The notes: a model not told the origin generated them from the letters alone. A stretch of 64,000 nt of DNA from Hydrogenophaga pseudoflava NBRC 102511 (GCF_001592285.1 NZ_BCWQ01000014.1:96672-160671), one strand, 5' to 3'; counted from the first letter of the stretch, positions 34,835 to 43,069 are shown. Numbers and translations: made by a program.

Positions 34835-34980
34835 TCACCTGGGCCGCCGGTCGACCACCTGTTTGGCCTTGCCCGAGCATTTTCCACTCGACCAGATCAT
34901 CTTCAGGTCCACGTTTTTCAAGCTGGGCGGACATACTTCACGCCGCGCATCATCATCAGCAAGCTGCTGCGGCGGGTTCC
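34835..34980 (-). pseudogene. Remnant of a PaaK-like CoA ligase (C-terminal pieces)
   Basis: On the minus strand, bases about 34978-34921 translate in one frame to RRSSLLMMMRGVKYVRP, close to GRSDDMMIVRGVNVFPTQ of the intact PaaK encoded at 37262-38557. After a frame change the sequence continues LKNVDLKMIWSSGKCSGKAKQVVDRRPR to a stop at 34835, matching the PaaK C-terminus (RSQGKAKRVVDLRKH). About 70 residues between the two pieces and the whole N-terminal part are missing, and no full frame remains, so this is a decayed fragment. It is not an exact copy of the nearby paaK end (DNA clearly diverged), suggesting a different ancestral ligase gene. It lies just upstream of the repeat lipoprotein gene. 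Confidence 0.62.
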
Positions 34981-35032
34981 GGCGAATCTCCCTGCCATAG
35001 TGACTTGTTTGTATTACATCAAGGGAAGCCAA

Positions 35033-37132
35033 ATGTCACACACACCTGCGCAGCATCGGCCTGCTTGGCTGAGCCTGCTTGCGTTGGCCACCAGCGCTGC
35101 ACTTTTGCTCAGCGCATGCGGGGGGGCCGCTGAGGGCGGGACCGCCAAGTCCGAAGACAGCGCCATGACCACCCCTGAAGAGTCATTGCAACGCCTGGAA
35201 CAAGGATCTGCACTGAACACACAGGACCTTGAACATGCACGCCAGGAAGCAGCGTCAATCTCGCCCGACACACCACTCCGAGCTGGGCAGCCGGCCCCCT
35301 CAGCAGCCTACAAGTCCGGTTTGATCGCACAAAAAGCCAGCACCTTGCTGCTGCCGGTCTACCGCTTTTTCAACGCAGGCACGGGCACCCACTTCTACAC
35401 CAGCGACCCCAGCGAGCGCGACTCTGTCATCGCCCACTTGCCCAGTTTCAGCTTCGAGGGCATGGCATTTTTTGCCGCCTCCAGTGCTTCGGCTGGATTG
35501 AAGCCGGTCTACCGCTTCCTCAACACGCAAAACGGCGTGCACTTCTACACCATCAGCGAGAGCGAGCGGGTACACATTGAAGCCAGCCTGCCTCAATACA
35601 GGCTGGAGGGCGTGGCCTTTTATGCCAGCCAGGTGGCGGGCGCAGGCTTCAAGCCGCTTTACCGCTTCTTCCGGTCCGGCTCGGGCACCCATTTCTACAC
35701 CGCCAGCGACGCCGAACGGCAGCAAGTGCAGGCCGCGCAGAGTGACACCTACCGCTTCGAGGGAGTGGGCTACTACGTAATGAGTGAAGGCTTCAGCGTT
35801 GCTGCGTCGCGGATCTTTGTTGCAACCGATGGCAGCACCGGCTACGAACTTTGGTCCACCGATGGCACACAAGCAGGCACGACGTTGGTCAAAGACATCT
35901 TTACCGGAAGCCCAAGCGGCTATCCCTCAGAGTTCACGCAACTCAACGGGGTCTATATCTTCTCGGGCACCGACAGCACCCACGGCGCCGAACTTTGGAA
36001 AACCGACGGAACCACTACCGGCACGGTCATGCTGAAAGACATCAACCCCGGCATCTCGTACAGCGCCCCCATTCACTTCACATTGTTCGACGGAGCCTTG
36101 TACTTTCGGGCTCGCGACAGCATCCACGGCGAGCAGTTGTGGAAAACCGACGGAACGGAAGCGGGCACAGAGATGGTCACCGGCGCAGGCGCGGTCGCAA
36201 CAGGCAACTACCCAACGCAGCTCACCGTATTCAACGGCGCCCTGTACTACCAAGCCTACGACAACACCAACGGCTTCGAACTGTGGAAAAGCGATGGCAC
36301 TGCTGCTGGCACCGTGCTCGTCAAGGACATCAATCCCGGAGCTGTGGGCAGCTCTCCAGTTGACCTCAACGTGTTCAACGGTGCCCTTTACTTCAAGGCC
36401 CACAACGGCAGCAATGGCTATGAGCTTTGGAAAACCGATGGTACCGAAGCCGGTACGGTGTTGGTCAAAGACATCCACCCGGGAGCGAACGGCAGTCACC
36501 CTGCAGACTTCACGGTATTCGATGACGCTTTGTATTTCACAGCCTTCCAGAGCGACGATGACGTCGAGCTATGGAGAACCGATGGCACCGAAACCGGTAC
36601 GGTGATGGTCAAGGACATCAACCCAGGGCTGTCGCGGAACGCGCCTGTCGAACCGACGGTCTTCAACGGCGCGCTCTACTTCATGGCCGACGACGGCAGC
36701 AACGGCTACGAATTGTGGAAATCCGATGGCACCGAAACCGGTACGGTGTTGGTCAAAGACATCCACCCAGGTTCGGGTGGCAGTTACCGCACCCCGTCCT
36801 GGTATTACAGCGGGGAGGTGCCGGGGTTCACGGTATTCAACGGTGCTCTCTACTTCTTGGCCAACGACGGCAACAGTGGCTATGAACTTTGGAAGTCCGA
36901 CGGCACATCGGTGGGCACTACGATGGTCAAAGACATCTTTCCAGGGTCAGGCAGCAGCTCGCCCTATAGCTTCAGGGCGTTCAATGACGCACTGTTCTTT
37001 TCGGCCAACGATGGCATCCACGGCGTGGAACTGTGGACCACCGATGGCACGTCGGCGGGCACTTTCATGGTCAAAGACATTAACCCGAACGACGGCCCGA
37101 TCGGAAGCTCGCACCCCAACCTTGGCTGGTAA
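35033..37132 (+). CDS. Lipoprotein with three DUF5648 and nine ELWxxDGT repeats
   Basis: This 699-aa product starts at the ATG at 35033, with AAGGGA seven bases upstream. A lipoprotein signal ends LLLSACGG (Cys about 30). Residues about 105-245 hold three tandem DUF5648-type units: VYRFFNAGTGTHFYT, VYRFLNTQNGVHFYT and LYRFFRSGSGTHFYT, each ending in EGxxFYA or similar. From about 255 to the end there are nine ELWxxDGT repeats spaced about 45-50 residues apart, for example ELWKTDGTEAGTVLVKDI, probably forming a beta-propeller. Function is unknown; surface binding or adhesion is plausible. Codon use is visibly less G/C-biased than the neighbours, and repeat units are similar in DNA, hinting at acquisition and internal duplication. 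Confidence 0.9.
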   Translation: MSHTPAQHRPAWLSLLALATSAALLLSACGGAAEGGTAKSEDSAMTTPEESLQRLEQGSALNTQDLEHARQEAASISPDTPLRAGQPAPSAAYKSGLIAQKASTLLLPVYRFFNAGTGTHFYTSDPSERDSVIAHLPSFSFEGMAFFAASSASAGLKPVYRFLNTQNGVHFYTISESERVHIEASLPQYRLEGVAFYASQVAGAGFKPLYRFFRSGSGTHFYTASDAERQQVQAAQSDTYRFEGVGYYVMSEGFSVAASRIFVATDGSTGYELWSTDGTQAGTTLVKDIFTGSPSGYPSEFTQLNGVYIFSGTDSTHGAELWKTDGTTTGTVMLKDINPGISYSAPIHFTLFDGALYFRARDSIHGEQLWKTDGTEAGTEMVTGAGAVATGNYPTQLTVFNGALYYQAYDNTNGFELWKSDGTAAGTVLVKDINPGAVGSSPVDLNVFNGALYFKAHNGSNGYELWKTDGTEAGTVLVKDIHPGANGSHPADFTVFDDALYFTAFQSDDDVELWRTDGTETGTVMVKDINPGLSRNAPVEPTVFNGALYFMADDGSNGYELWKSDGTETGTVLVKDIHPGSGGSYRTPSWYYSGEVPGFTVFNGALYFLANDGNSGYELWKSDGTSVGTTMVKDIFPGSGSSSPYSFRAFNDALFFSANDGIHGVELWTTDGTSAGTFMVKDINPNDGPIGSSHPNLGW

Positions 37133-37261
37133 AAGCAGACACACAAGCGGGCGCTTGAAGCGCCTCGCGTTGCTTCCAACACTTCAACACCGCAGCCCCT
37201 CTGGGTGAGCGGGACCGGCAGAACACGGACCTCGGACGCCGCCAGAGCGTGTCGGCTCGAC

Positions 37262-38557
37262 TCAATGCTTGCGCAAATCCACCACCCGCTTGGCCTTGCC
37301 CTGGCTGCGCTCCACACCGCCTTCGGGCTGGAGCGACACCTCGACGCTGGAGCCGACGTAGACCTTGATCTCGTGCCGCAGCAGCTCGGCCGCCGCGCGC
37401 GCCTCGATGCTGTCCGGTGACAGCCCCGGCCGCGTCTCCACCGCCACCGTCAGGCAGTCCATGTGGTTCTCGCGCGTGAGCACGCACTGGTAATGCGCGG
37501 TCAGCTCGGGGCGCTTGAGGATCAGCTCCTCGATCTGGGTCGGGAACACGTTGACGCCGCGCACGATCATCATGTCGTCGCTGCGGCCGGTGATTTTTTC
37601 CATGCGGCGCATGGTGCGCGCGGTGCCGGGCAGCAGCCGTGTGAGGTCGCGCGTGCGGTAGCGGATGATGGGCAGCGCTTCCTTGGTCAGGCTGGTGAAC
37701 ACCAGCTCGCCCATCTCGCCGTCGGCCACCGGCTCGCCGGTCTCGGGGTTGATGATCTCGGGGTAGAAGTGGTCCTCCCAGATGGTCGGACCGTCCTTGG
37801 TCTCGACGCACTCGTTGGCCACGCCCGGCCCCATCACCTCCGACAGGCCGTAGATGTCCACGGCGTCGATGCGCATGCGGTGTTCGATCGCCAGCCGCAT
37901 GTCGTTGGTCCACGGCTCGGCGCCGAAGATGCCGATGCGCAGGCTGCTCTCGCGCGGGTCGATGCCCTGGCGCTGGAACTCGTCGGCAATCGCCAGCATG
38001 TAGCTGGGCGTGACCATGATGATGTCGGGCCGGAAGTCCTGGATCAGCTGCACCTGGCGCTCGGTCTGGCCGCCGCCGAAGGGCACCACGGTCAGGCCCA
38101 GCTTCTCGGCGCCGTAGTGCGCGCCCAGGCCGCCGGTGAACAGGCCGTAGCCGTAGCTCACGTGCACCAGGTCGCCGGGCCGTGCGCCGCTGGCGCGGAT
38201 GCTGCGCGCCACCACCGTCGCCCAGGTGTCGATGTCCTTGAGCGTGTAGCCGACCACGGTCGGCTTGCCGGTGGTGCCGCTGCTGGCGTGGATGCGCGCG
38301 CACTTCTCGCGCGGCACCGCGAACATGCCGAAGGGGTAGCTGTCGCGCAGGTCCTTCTTGGTGGTGAACGGAAACTTCGCGAGGTCGCTCAGGCTTTTGC
38401 AGTCGTCCGGGTGAACGCCGGCCTCGTCGAACTTGCGGCGGTAGACCGGCGAGTTCTGGTAGGCGTGGCGCAGCGTGGCCTGCAGGCGCTTGAGCTGCAG
38501 CGCGCGCAGCTCATCGACACTGGCCTTCTCGATCGGTTCGAGCGGAAAGTGGTTCAT
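37262..38557 (-). CDS. paaK: Phenylacetate-CoA ligase
   Basis: This 431-aa ATP-dependent ligase activates phenylacetate to phenylacetyl-CoA. It has the adenylate-forming P-loop RIHASSGTTGKPTVVGYT (about residue 90), FGAEPWTNDMR, DIYGLSEVMGPGVANEC, DGEMGELVFTSLTKEALPIIRYRTRDLT and the C-terminal GRSDDMMIVRGVNVFPTQIEE. The last residues RSQGKAKRVVDLRKH carry the catalytic lysine region. Its ATG overlaps the paaI stop by 4 bp, so paaG-paaI-paaK are coupled. The rest of the pathway (paaABCDE, paaZ, paaJ) is not in the window. Confidence 0.96.
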   Translation of the reverse strand: MNHFPLEPIEKASVDELRALQLKRLQATLRHAYQNSPVYRRKFDEAGVHPDDCKSLSDLAKFPFTTKKDLRDSYPFGMFAVPREKCARIHASSGTTGKPTVVGYTLKDIDTWATVVARSIRASGARPGDLVHVSYGYGLFTGGLGAHYGAEKLGLTVVPFGGGQTERQVQLIQDFRPDIIMVTPSYMLAIADEFQRQGIDPRESSLRIGIFGAEPWTNDMRLAIEHRMRIDAVDIYGLSEVMGPGVANECVETKDGPTIWEDHFYPEIINPETGEPVADGEMGELVFTSLTKEALPIIRYRTRDLTRLLPGTARTMRRMEKITGRSDDMMIVRGVNVFPTQIEELILKRPELTAHYQCVLTRENHMDCLTVAVETRPGLSPDSIEARAAAELLRHEIKVYVGSSVEVSLQPEGGVERSQGKAKRVVDLRKH

Positions 38558-39000
38558 GCGCCTGCCTCCTCCGGAAACACCTGGCCGGGAATCACCGCGC
38601 TCTTGCCGCGGAACATGGCCACGACTTCGCCCTTCTGGTTGGTGACCTTCATGTCGTAGATGCCGTGCCGGCCCTGCAGGGTCTGCTCGACGCCTTCGCA
38701 GGTCAGCACATCGCCGGCGTGCGCCGGTTTGAGGAACTCGATGCTGCAGCCGGCGGCCACCGCGTTCTTGTTGTGGCTGTTGCAGGCGAAGGCGAAGGTC
38801 GAGTCGGCCAGGGTGAAGATGAAGCCGCCGTGGCAGATCTGGTGGCCGTTGAGGTGCAGCGGCTGCACGGCCATGCGGATCACCGCCCGGCCAGGCTCGA
38901 CCGTCAGCAGCTCCATGCCCATGGTGTCCTTGCTCGCGACATCCACCGCAAACATGGTTTCGCCCACCTTGGTCGCTCGTTCTTGCGGCGTCATCCTCAT
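38554..39000 (-). CDS. paaI: Hydroxyphenylacetyl-CoA thioesterase PaaI
   Basis: This 148-aa hot-dog-fold thioesterase releases CoA from ring-hydroxylated or dead-end phenylacetate intermediates. The family core reads GRAVIRMAVQPLHLNGHQICHGGFIFTLADSTFAFACNSH, with the catalytic Asp in TLADSTFAFACN and the NGHxxCHGG motif. It overlaps both neighbours by 4 bp, paaK downstream (38554-38557) and paaG upstream (38997-39000), showing tight translational coupling. Length and context make the assignment secure. Confidence 0.95.
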   Translation of the reverse strand: MRMTPQERATKVGETMFAVDVASKDTMGMELLTVEPGRAVIRMAVQPLHLNGHQICHGGFIFTLADSTFAFACNSHNKNAVAAGCSIEFLKPAHAGDVLTCEGVEQTLQGRHGIYDMKVTNQKGEVVAMFRGKSAVIPGQVFPEEAGA

Positions 39001-39803
39001 TCCCCCTTGAACTGAGGCGCGCGCTTCTGACGGAACGCCATCACGCCTTCGATGTAATCGTGCGTCCTGCCCAAGGCCGACTGCGTGTCGCGCTCGGCGT
39101 CCAACTGCTCATCGAGCGTGCGGGTGGACGCGTCGCGCAGCAGCGCGCGGGTGGCGACCAGGGCCTTGGTGGGCATGGCCGCCAGCTTGCCGGCCAGCGC
39201 CAGCGCGGCTTCCAGCGGGTCGTCCTGCACGTCCCAGATCATTCCCCACTCCTTGGCCTGCGCGGCGGGGAGTTTGTCGCCCGTCATCGCCAGCGCCATG
39301 GCGCGCGCCAGGCCCAGCCGCTCCACCAGGAACCAGCTGCCGCCAGCGTCGGGGATCAGGCCGATCTTGCTGAAGGCCTGGATGAAGCTCGCGCCGGGCG
39401 CCGCGATGGCGATGTCGCAGGTCATGGCCAGTGAGGCGCCCGCGCCCGCCGCCACACCGTTGACCGCCGCGATCACCGGCATGCGCAGCGACTGGATGCG
39501 CCGCGCCGTCGGGTTGAAGGCCTGGTCGATCACCGGGCCGGGATCGGCGCGCTGCACCAGGTCCGGCCCGGGCTCGAAGTCGAACTCCGACAGGTCGGCG
39601 CCGGCGCAGAAGCCGCGCCCGGCCCCTGTGATGACCAGCGCCCGCACCGCCGGGTTGGCCTCGGCGCGGTCCAGCGCGGCCCACAGGTCGCGGTGCATCT
39701 GGCGCGTGAAGCTGTTGAGGGCGTCGGGCCGGTTGAGCGTGACCTGCGCCACGGCACCGTGTTCCATATAGAGAACGCTGCTGTCTTCTGGGGCGGCACT
39801 CAT
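38997..39803 (-). CDS. paaG: 1,2-epoxyphenylacetyl-CoA isomerase PaaG
   Basis: This 268-aa crotonase-superfamily enzyme turns ring-1,2-epoxyphenylacetyl-CoA into the oxepin form and also acts as a delta3,delta2-enoyl-CoA isomerase. The oxyanion-hole region is GRGFCAGADLSEFDFEPG and AAVNGVAAGAGASLAMTCDIAIA. In the catalytic stretch IGLIPDAGGSWFLVERLGLARA an Asp replaces one hydratase Glu, as in PaaG and unlike the neighbouring hydratase. AGGAG lies 10 bases upstream of the ATG at 39803. A TetR-type palindrome lies about 40-65 bp upstream. It is first in the paaG-paaI-paaK unit. Confidence 0.92.
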   Translation of the reverse strand: MSAAPEDSSVLYMEHGAVAQVTLNRPDALNSFTRQMHRDLWAALDRAEANPAVRALVITGAGRGFCAGADLSEFDFEPGPDLVQRADPGPVIDQAFNPTARRIQSLRMPVIAAVNGVAAGAGASLAMTCDIAIAAPGASFIQAFSKIGLIPDAGGSWFLVERLGLARAMALAMTGDKLPAAQAKEWGMIWDVQDDPLEAALALAGKLAAMPTKALVATRALLRDASTRTLDEQLDAERDTQSALGRTHDYIEGVMAFRQKRAPQFKGE

Positions 39804-39844
39804 GAAAAGCTGTCTCCTGTCGTTCTTGAACGGGCCATTCTGTC

Positions 39845-39870
39845 ATTAACCGACCCATCGGTCGGTTAAT
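39845..39870. promoter_or_regulatory. TetR-type operator palindrome upstream of paaG (PaaR-like site)
   Basis: Arms ATTAACCGAC (39845-39854) and GTCGGTTAAT (39861-39870) flank CCATCG, giving 24 of 26 symmetric positions. ACCGAC-CGGT palindromes of this size are typical of TetR-family repressors; in betaproteobacteria the phenylacetate genes are controlled by the TetR-type PaaR, so this is a likely PaaR site. The regulator gene is not in the window. The location, 41-67 bp before paaG, fits repression of paaGIK. Confidence 0.7.
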
Positions 39871-39912
39871 GTTTTCCCTTGGGTGCTGCACCCGAAAACG
39901 GGGCGGCTATAG

Positions 39913-39928
39913 TTGACGTTCACGTCAA
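39913..39928. promoter_or_regulatory. LiuR-like (MerR-family) operator upstream of the enoyl-CoA hydratase gene
   Basis: The perfect inverted repeat TTGACGT-TC-ACGTCAA (7+2+7) ends 27 bp before the hydratase ATG at 39956. This matches the consensus shape reported for LiuR, the MerR-type regulator of branched-chain amino acid and fatty acid degradation in proteobacteria. The site is distinct from the TetR palindrome 42 bp to the left, so the two divergent genes probably obey different regulators. Confidence 0.55.
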
Positions 39929-39955
39929 TCATCCCCCACCACCCGAGGACACACC

Positions 39956-40744
39956 ATGAGCGAAAACGCCACCCCCGAACTGATCACCGTGCGCACCGAG
40001 GGCCGTGTCGGCATCGTGACGCTCAACCGCCCCAAGCAGCTCAACGCGCTGAACGACCAGCTGATGAACGAGCTGGGCGCCGCGCTCAAGGCCTTCGACA
40101 ACGACGAGGGCATCGGCTGCATGATCGTCACCGGCAGCGAGAAGGCGTTTGCGGCCGGCGCCGACATCGGCGCGATGGCGAAATACAGTTTCGCCGACGT
40201 TTACAAGGGCGACTACATCACCCGCAACTGGGAAACCATCCGCAGCGTGCGCAAGCCGGTCATCGCGGCCGTCAGCGGCTTCGCCCTGGGCGGTGGCTGC
40301 GAGCTGGCCATGATGTGCGACTTCATCATCGCCGCCGACAACGCGAAGTTCGGCCAGCCCGAGATCAAGCTGGGCATCATCCCCGGCGCCGGCGGCACGC
40401 AGCGTCTGCCGCGCGCGGTCGGCAAGTCCAAGGCCATGGACATGGCCCTAACGGGCCGCATGATGGACGCCACCGAAGCCGAGCGCGCCGGTCTGGTCAG
40501 CCGCGTGGTGCCGCTGGACAAGCTGATGGACGAAGCCCTGGGCGCCGCGCTGCAGATCTGCGAGTTCTCGCTGCCCAGCGTGATGGCGGCCAAGGAATGC
40601 GTCAACCGCGCCTTCGAGGGCGGTCTGGCCGACGGCGTGATGTTCGAGCGCCGCATGTTCCACGCCCTGTTCGCCACCGAGGACCAGAAGGAAGGCATGG
40701 ACGCGTTCGTGAACAAGCGCAAGGCGGTGTTCAAGCACGGCTGA
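39956..40744 (+). CDS. Enoyl-CoA hydratase (crotonase family)
   Basis: This 262-aa enzyme hydrates trans-2-enoyl-CoA. Both catalytic glutamates of true hydratases are present: [16 protein letters not shown] and [25 protein letters not shown]. The oxyanion-hole segment is [17 protein letters not shown]. It could act in the phenylacetate pathway as PaaF, or in short-chain fatty acid or amino acid breakdown; the LiuR-like box upstream favours the latter. It is divergent from paaG. A short G/C palindrome (40754-40768) follows the stop without a T-run. Confidence 0.92.
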   Translation: MSENATPELITVRTEGRVGIVTLNRPKQLNALNDQLMNELGAALKAFDNDEGIGCMIVTGSEKAFAAGADIGAMAKYSFADVYKGDYITRNWETIRSVRKPVIAAVSGFALGGGCELAMMCDFIIAADNAKFGQPEIKLGIIPGAGGTQRLPRAVGKSKAMDMALTGRMMDATEAERAGLVSRVVPLDKLMDEALGAALQICEFSLPSVMAAKECVNRAFEGGLADGVMFERRMFHALFATEDQKEGMDAFVNKRKAVFKHG

Positions 40745-40820
40745 TTTTTTTCGCGGGGTTTAACCCCGTCCGGCCTGCCGGTTCGTTTCAGTGGCATCAC
40801 CCACCTCCACGGAGTTCACG

Positions 40821-42239
40821 ATGCCTCTCCAGAATCCCCGGCTGTCCCGCCTGCTGACCGCCCTGCTCGGCGGCCAGCTGCTGCTCTCCGGTATGCCCGT
40901 CACCGCACAGCCCACAGCGGCGGCGGCCCCGGCCGCTGCGGTATCCGCCCAGCCCGATTTCGCGCCGCCCGGCGCCACCCACTGCAAACGCCCGATGCGC
41001 ACCCACGAGGTGGCCGGCCGGCCCGAGATCGCCGAACCCTCCGTGCGCTACAGCAAAACCCTGCCCCGCTCCCGCGCGGAGGTCACCACTCGCGACGCGG
41101 TGGCCAAGGCCGCATCACCCGCCGCCATGGCGATGGAAGCCGCGCCCGAAGCGATGGCGGTCGCGCCGGCCCTCTCGCCCGGCGGCGCGCGCCCCGACCG
41201 TGCTGCTGTCGTGACCGCCGGCATGGTCGATGACAACGCCGACTTCGCCGAGTACCTCGCCTTCCGCGCCCGCACGAACGTGCCCCACCAGGCGCGCGAC
41301 ATCAGCGAGCGCCACCTGCTCACGGTGCGGGACCGAGCCGGCCGCGGCGTGCCCGACGCGCAGGTGCAGGTGCGTTCGCCCCAGGGCGCGCTGCTGCGGG
41401 CGCGCACCGACCGCGCGGGCCGCGTCTGGCTACACCCGCGGTCCTTCGACCCGGCGCCGTCGACGCTGTACGAGGTCACGGCCACCCGGGGCGACCAGAC
41501 CGCGCGCGGCCTGCTGCGCCGCGGCCAGAAGGACGCGCTGGAACTGCAGCTGGCTGGTACCGTCGCGCCCCAACGCGCCCGCCTGGACCTGGTGTTCCTG
41601 ATCGACGCCACCGGCTCGATGGCCGACGAGATCCAGAAGCTCAAGAGCAGCCTGCACAGCATCGCCGCCGACGCCGCGCGCCTGCCCAGCCGCCCCGACC
41701 TGTGCTTCGGCCTGGTCGCCTACCGCGACACCACCGACCCCTTCGTGCTTCGCAGCCACGACTTCACCGACGACCTCGGCGCCTTCCAGAAAGTGCTCAA
41801 CCAGCTGCAGGCCGACGGCGGCGGCGACTACCCCGAGGCCATGAGCGAGGCGCTGCACGAAACGGTGCACCGCCTGAGCTGGCGCGGCGAGGGCGCCACC
41901 CGCATGGTGGTGCTGCTGGCCGACGCGCCGCCCCAGCTCGGTCCCGAGCGGCCGCGCTACGACGCCGCGATGCAGGTGGCGCTGGGCAAGGGCATCAAGG
42001 TCTTCAGCGTCGGCGCCAGCGGCCTGGACCCGCAGGGCGAGTTCGTCCAGCGCCAGATCGCCCAGTACACCGGCGGCCGCTTCGTGTTCCTGACCTACGA
42101 CCGCGCCGACGACCCGGCCAGCGGACCGGGCCGCGAGACGGTGCACGATGTGAAGAACTACTCGGTGGCCACTCTGGACCGGCTGATCGGCCGGCTGATC
42201 CGCGAGGAACTGGCCCCGCTGTCGCGCAAGGGGGCTTGA
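40821..42239 (+). CDS. Exported von Willebrand factor A domain protein
   Basis: This 472-aa protein starts at the ATG at 40821, with GGAG six bases upstream. It has a signal peptide (LLTALLGGQLLLSGMPVTAQ). An Ala-rich region (about 30-150) precedes a small carboxypeptidase-regulatory-like beta domain (LLTVRDRAGRGVPDAQVQVRSP, about 170-245). The VWA domain holds the MIDAS VFLIDATGSMADEIQ (D262 onwards) with DLCFGLVAYRDTTDP and VVLLADAPPQLG. The C-terminus ends YSVATLDRLIGRLIREELAPL. Related proteins are predicted periplasmic and of unknown role. The stop codon overlaps the -35 region of the tRNA-Met promoter. Confidence 0.85.
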   Translation: MPLQNPRLSRLLTALLGGQLLLSGMPVTAQPTAAAAPAAAVSAQPDFAPPGATHCKRPMRTHEVAGRPEIAEPSVRYSKTLPRSRAEVTTRDAVAKAASPAAMAMEAAPEAMAVAPALSPGGARPDRAAVVTAGMVDDNADFAEYLAFRARTNVPHQARDISERHLLTVRDRAGRGVPDAQVQVRSPQGALLRARTDRAGRVWLHPRSFDPAPSTLYEVTATRGDQTARGLLRRGQKDALELQLAGTVAPQRARLDLVFLIDATGSMADEIQKLKSSLHSIAADAARLPSRPDLCFGLVAYRDTTDPFVLRSHDFTDDLGAFQKVLNQLQADGGGDYPEAMSEALHETVHRLSWRGEGATRMVVLLADAPPQLGPERPRYDAAMQVALGKGIKVFSVGASGLDPQGEFVQRQIAQYTGGRFVFLTYDRADDPASGPGRETVHDVKNYSVATLDRLIGRLIREELAPLSRKGA

Positions 42240-42265
42240 GCGCTTCGAAAAAATGGGCTTATAAT
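42236..42265 (+). promoter_or_regulatory. Sigma-70 promoter of tRNA-Met
   Basis: TTGAGC (42236-42241) and a consensus TATAAT (42260-42265) are separated by 18 bases, and the tRNA begins 10 bases after the -10 box. The -35 lies across the stop codon of the VWA gene. Confidence 0.8.
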
Positions 42266-42275
42266 GCTGGGCTTC

Positions 42276-42352
42276 GGCGATATAGCTCAGTTGGTTAGAG
42301 CGCAGCATTCATAATGCTGATGTCGGTGGTTCAAGTCCACCTATCGCCACCA
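42276..42352 (+). tRNA. tRNA-Met (anticodon CAT)
   Basis: This is a 77-base cloverleaf. The acceptor arm is GGCGATA with TATCGCC, the D-arm GCTC-AGTTGGTTA-GAGC, and the anticodon stem CAGCA/TGCTG around TTCATAA with anticodon CAT at 42310-42312. The T-arm is GGTGG-TTCAAGT-CCACC. The 3' CCA (42350-42352) is encoded. The first acceptor pair G1:C72 is intact and the anticodon stem lacks the three G:C pairs of initiator tRNA, so this is the elongator (an Ile-CAU lysidine tRNA is possible but less likely). It has its own promoter and terminator. Confidence 0.95.
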
Positions 42353-42358
42353 GACAAG

Positions 42359-42392
42359 AAACCCCTGAAGACGCCGTTTTCAGGGGTTTTTT
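42359..42392 (+). terminator. Terminator after tRNA-Met
   Basis: AAACCCCTGAA (42359-42369) pairs with TTCAGGGGTTT (42379-42389) over a 9-base loop, followed by a T-run through 42392. It is placed 7 bases after the encoded CCA. Confidence 0.85.
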
Positions 42393-42427
42393 CTTGCCCG
42401 GCTTTCTCTTGCGACACCGGAGCGACC

Positions 42428-42988
42428 ATGGCCATCAAGTCCACCATCTTCAAGGCGAATCTGCAGATCGCCGACATCGACCACGGCTACTACGCCGACC
42501 ACGCGCTCACCCTGGCCCGCCACCCCAGCGAGACCGACGAGCGCATGATGGTCCGCCTGGTGGCAATGGCGCTGCAGGCGCACGAGCTGCAGGACACCTG
42601 CGGCGGCGACGGCACCCTGGCCTTCGGCGCCGGCCTGTCCGACCCGGACGACCCGGACGCCTCGCTCACCGACTTCACCGGCCGCAAACGAGTCTGGATC
42701 GAGGTCGGCCAGCCGGAAGACAAGCCGCTGTCCAAGGCCTGCAGCCAGGCCGACGCGGTCATCGTCTACGCCTTCAGCTCGGCGGCCGATGTGTGGTGGA
42801 AGGGCATCGAGAACAAGCTGACCCGCCTGGACAAGCTGCAGGTCTGGCGCCTGCCAACCGAAGTGGCGCCCGCGCTGGCGGCCATGGCCGAACGCAGCAT
42901 GCAGCTGCAAGCCACGGTGCAGGACGGCGCGCTCACGCTGTCGAGCCACCTGGGCAGCGTGCACATCGAGCCCGTGCGCTGGAAATGA
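42428..42988 (+). CDS. yaeQ: YaeQ family protein
   Basis: This 186-aa protein starts at the ATG at 42428, with GGAG five bases upstream; earlier in-frame starts fall inside the tRNA terminator. It reads MAIKSTIFKANLQIADIDHG, then TLARHPSETDERMMVRLVAMALQA and RKRVWIEVGQPEDKPLSKACSQAD, which are the hallmarks of YaeQ. The fold belongs to the PD-(D/E)xK nuclease-like superfamily and the family has been linked to complementing loss of RfaH in Salmonella, but its activity is uncertain. It stands between tRNA-Met and a small exported protein. Confidence 0.92.
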   Translation: MAIKSTIFKANLQIADIDHGYYADHALTLARHPSETDERMMVRLVAMALQAHELQDTCGGDGTLAFGAGLSDPDDPDASLTDFTGRKRVWIEVGQPEDKPLSKACSQADAVIVYAFSSAADVWWKGIENKLTRLDKLQVWRLPTEVAPALAAMAERSMQLQATVQDGALTLSSHLGSVHIEPVRWK

Positions 42989-43069
42989 CCGGCCACCGCA
43001 CTGCGTGAGACAATCGGCGCCCGCGACGGCGACCGCCGCCGTGCCCCCTTCAGCCTCTGGATCTACACC

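Noticed and set aside
34835..35032. Possible 65-aa minus-strand gene upstream of the repeat lipoprotein
   Set aside because: Its C-terminal half is the PaaK-like tail and the other half is matched only in a different frame, so it is better explained as a ligase remnant than as a gene.
35800..37130. Regular repeats that could be mistaken for a CRISPR array or satellite
   Set aside because: Repeat units are about 140 bases, coding and diverged, and encode ELWxxDGT protein repeats in one open frame.
37262..39803. A complete phenylacetate degradation island
   Set aside because: Only paaG, paaI and paaK are present; the ring epoxidase (paaABCDE), paaZ, paaJ and the regulator are absent from the window.
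40754..40768. CGGGGTT-T-AACCCCG palindrome after the enoyl-CoA hydratase gene as a terminator
   Set aside because: The stem is short and no T-run follows on either strand.
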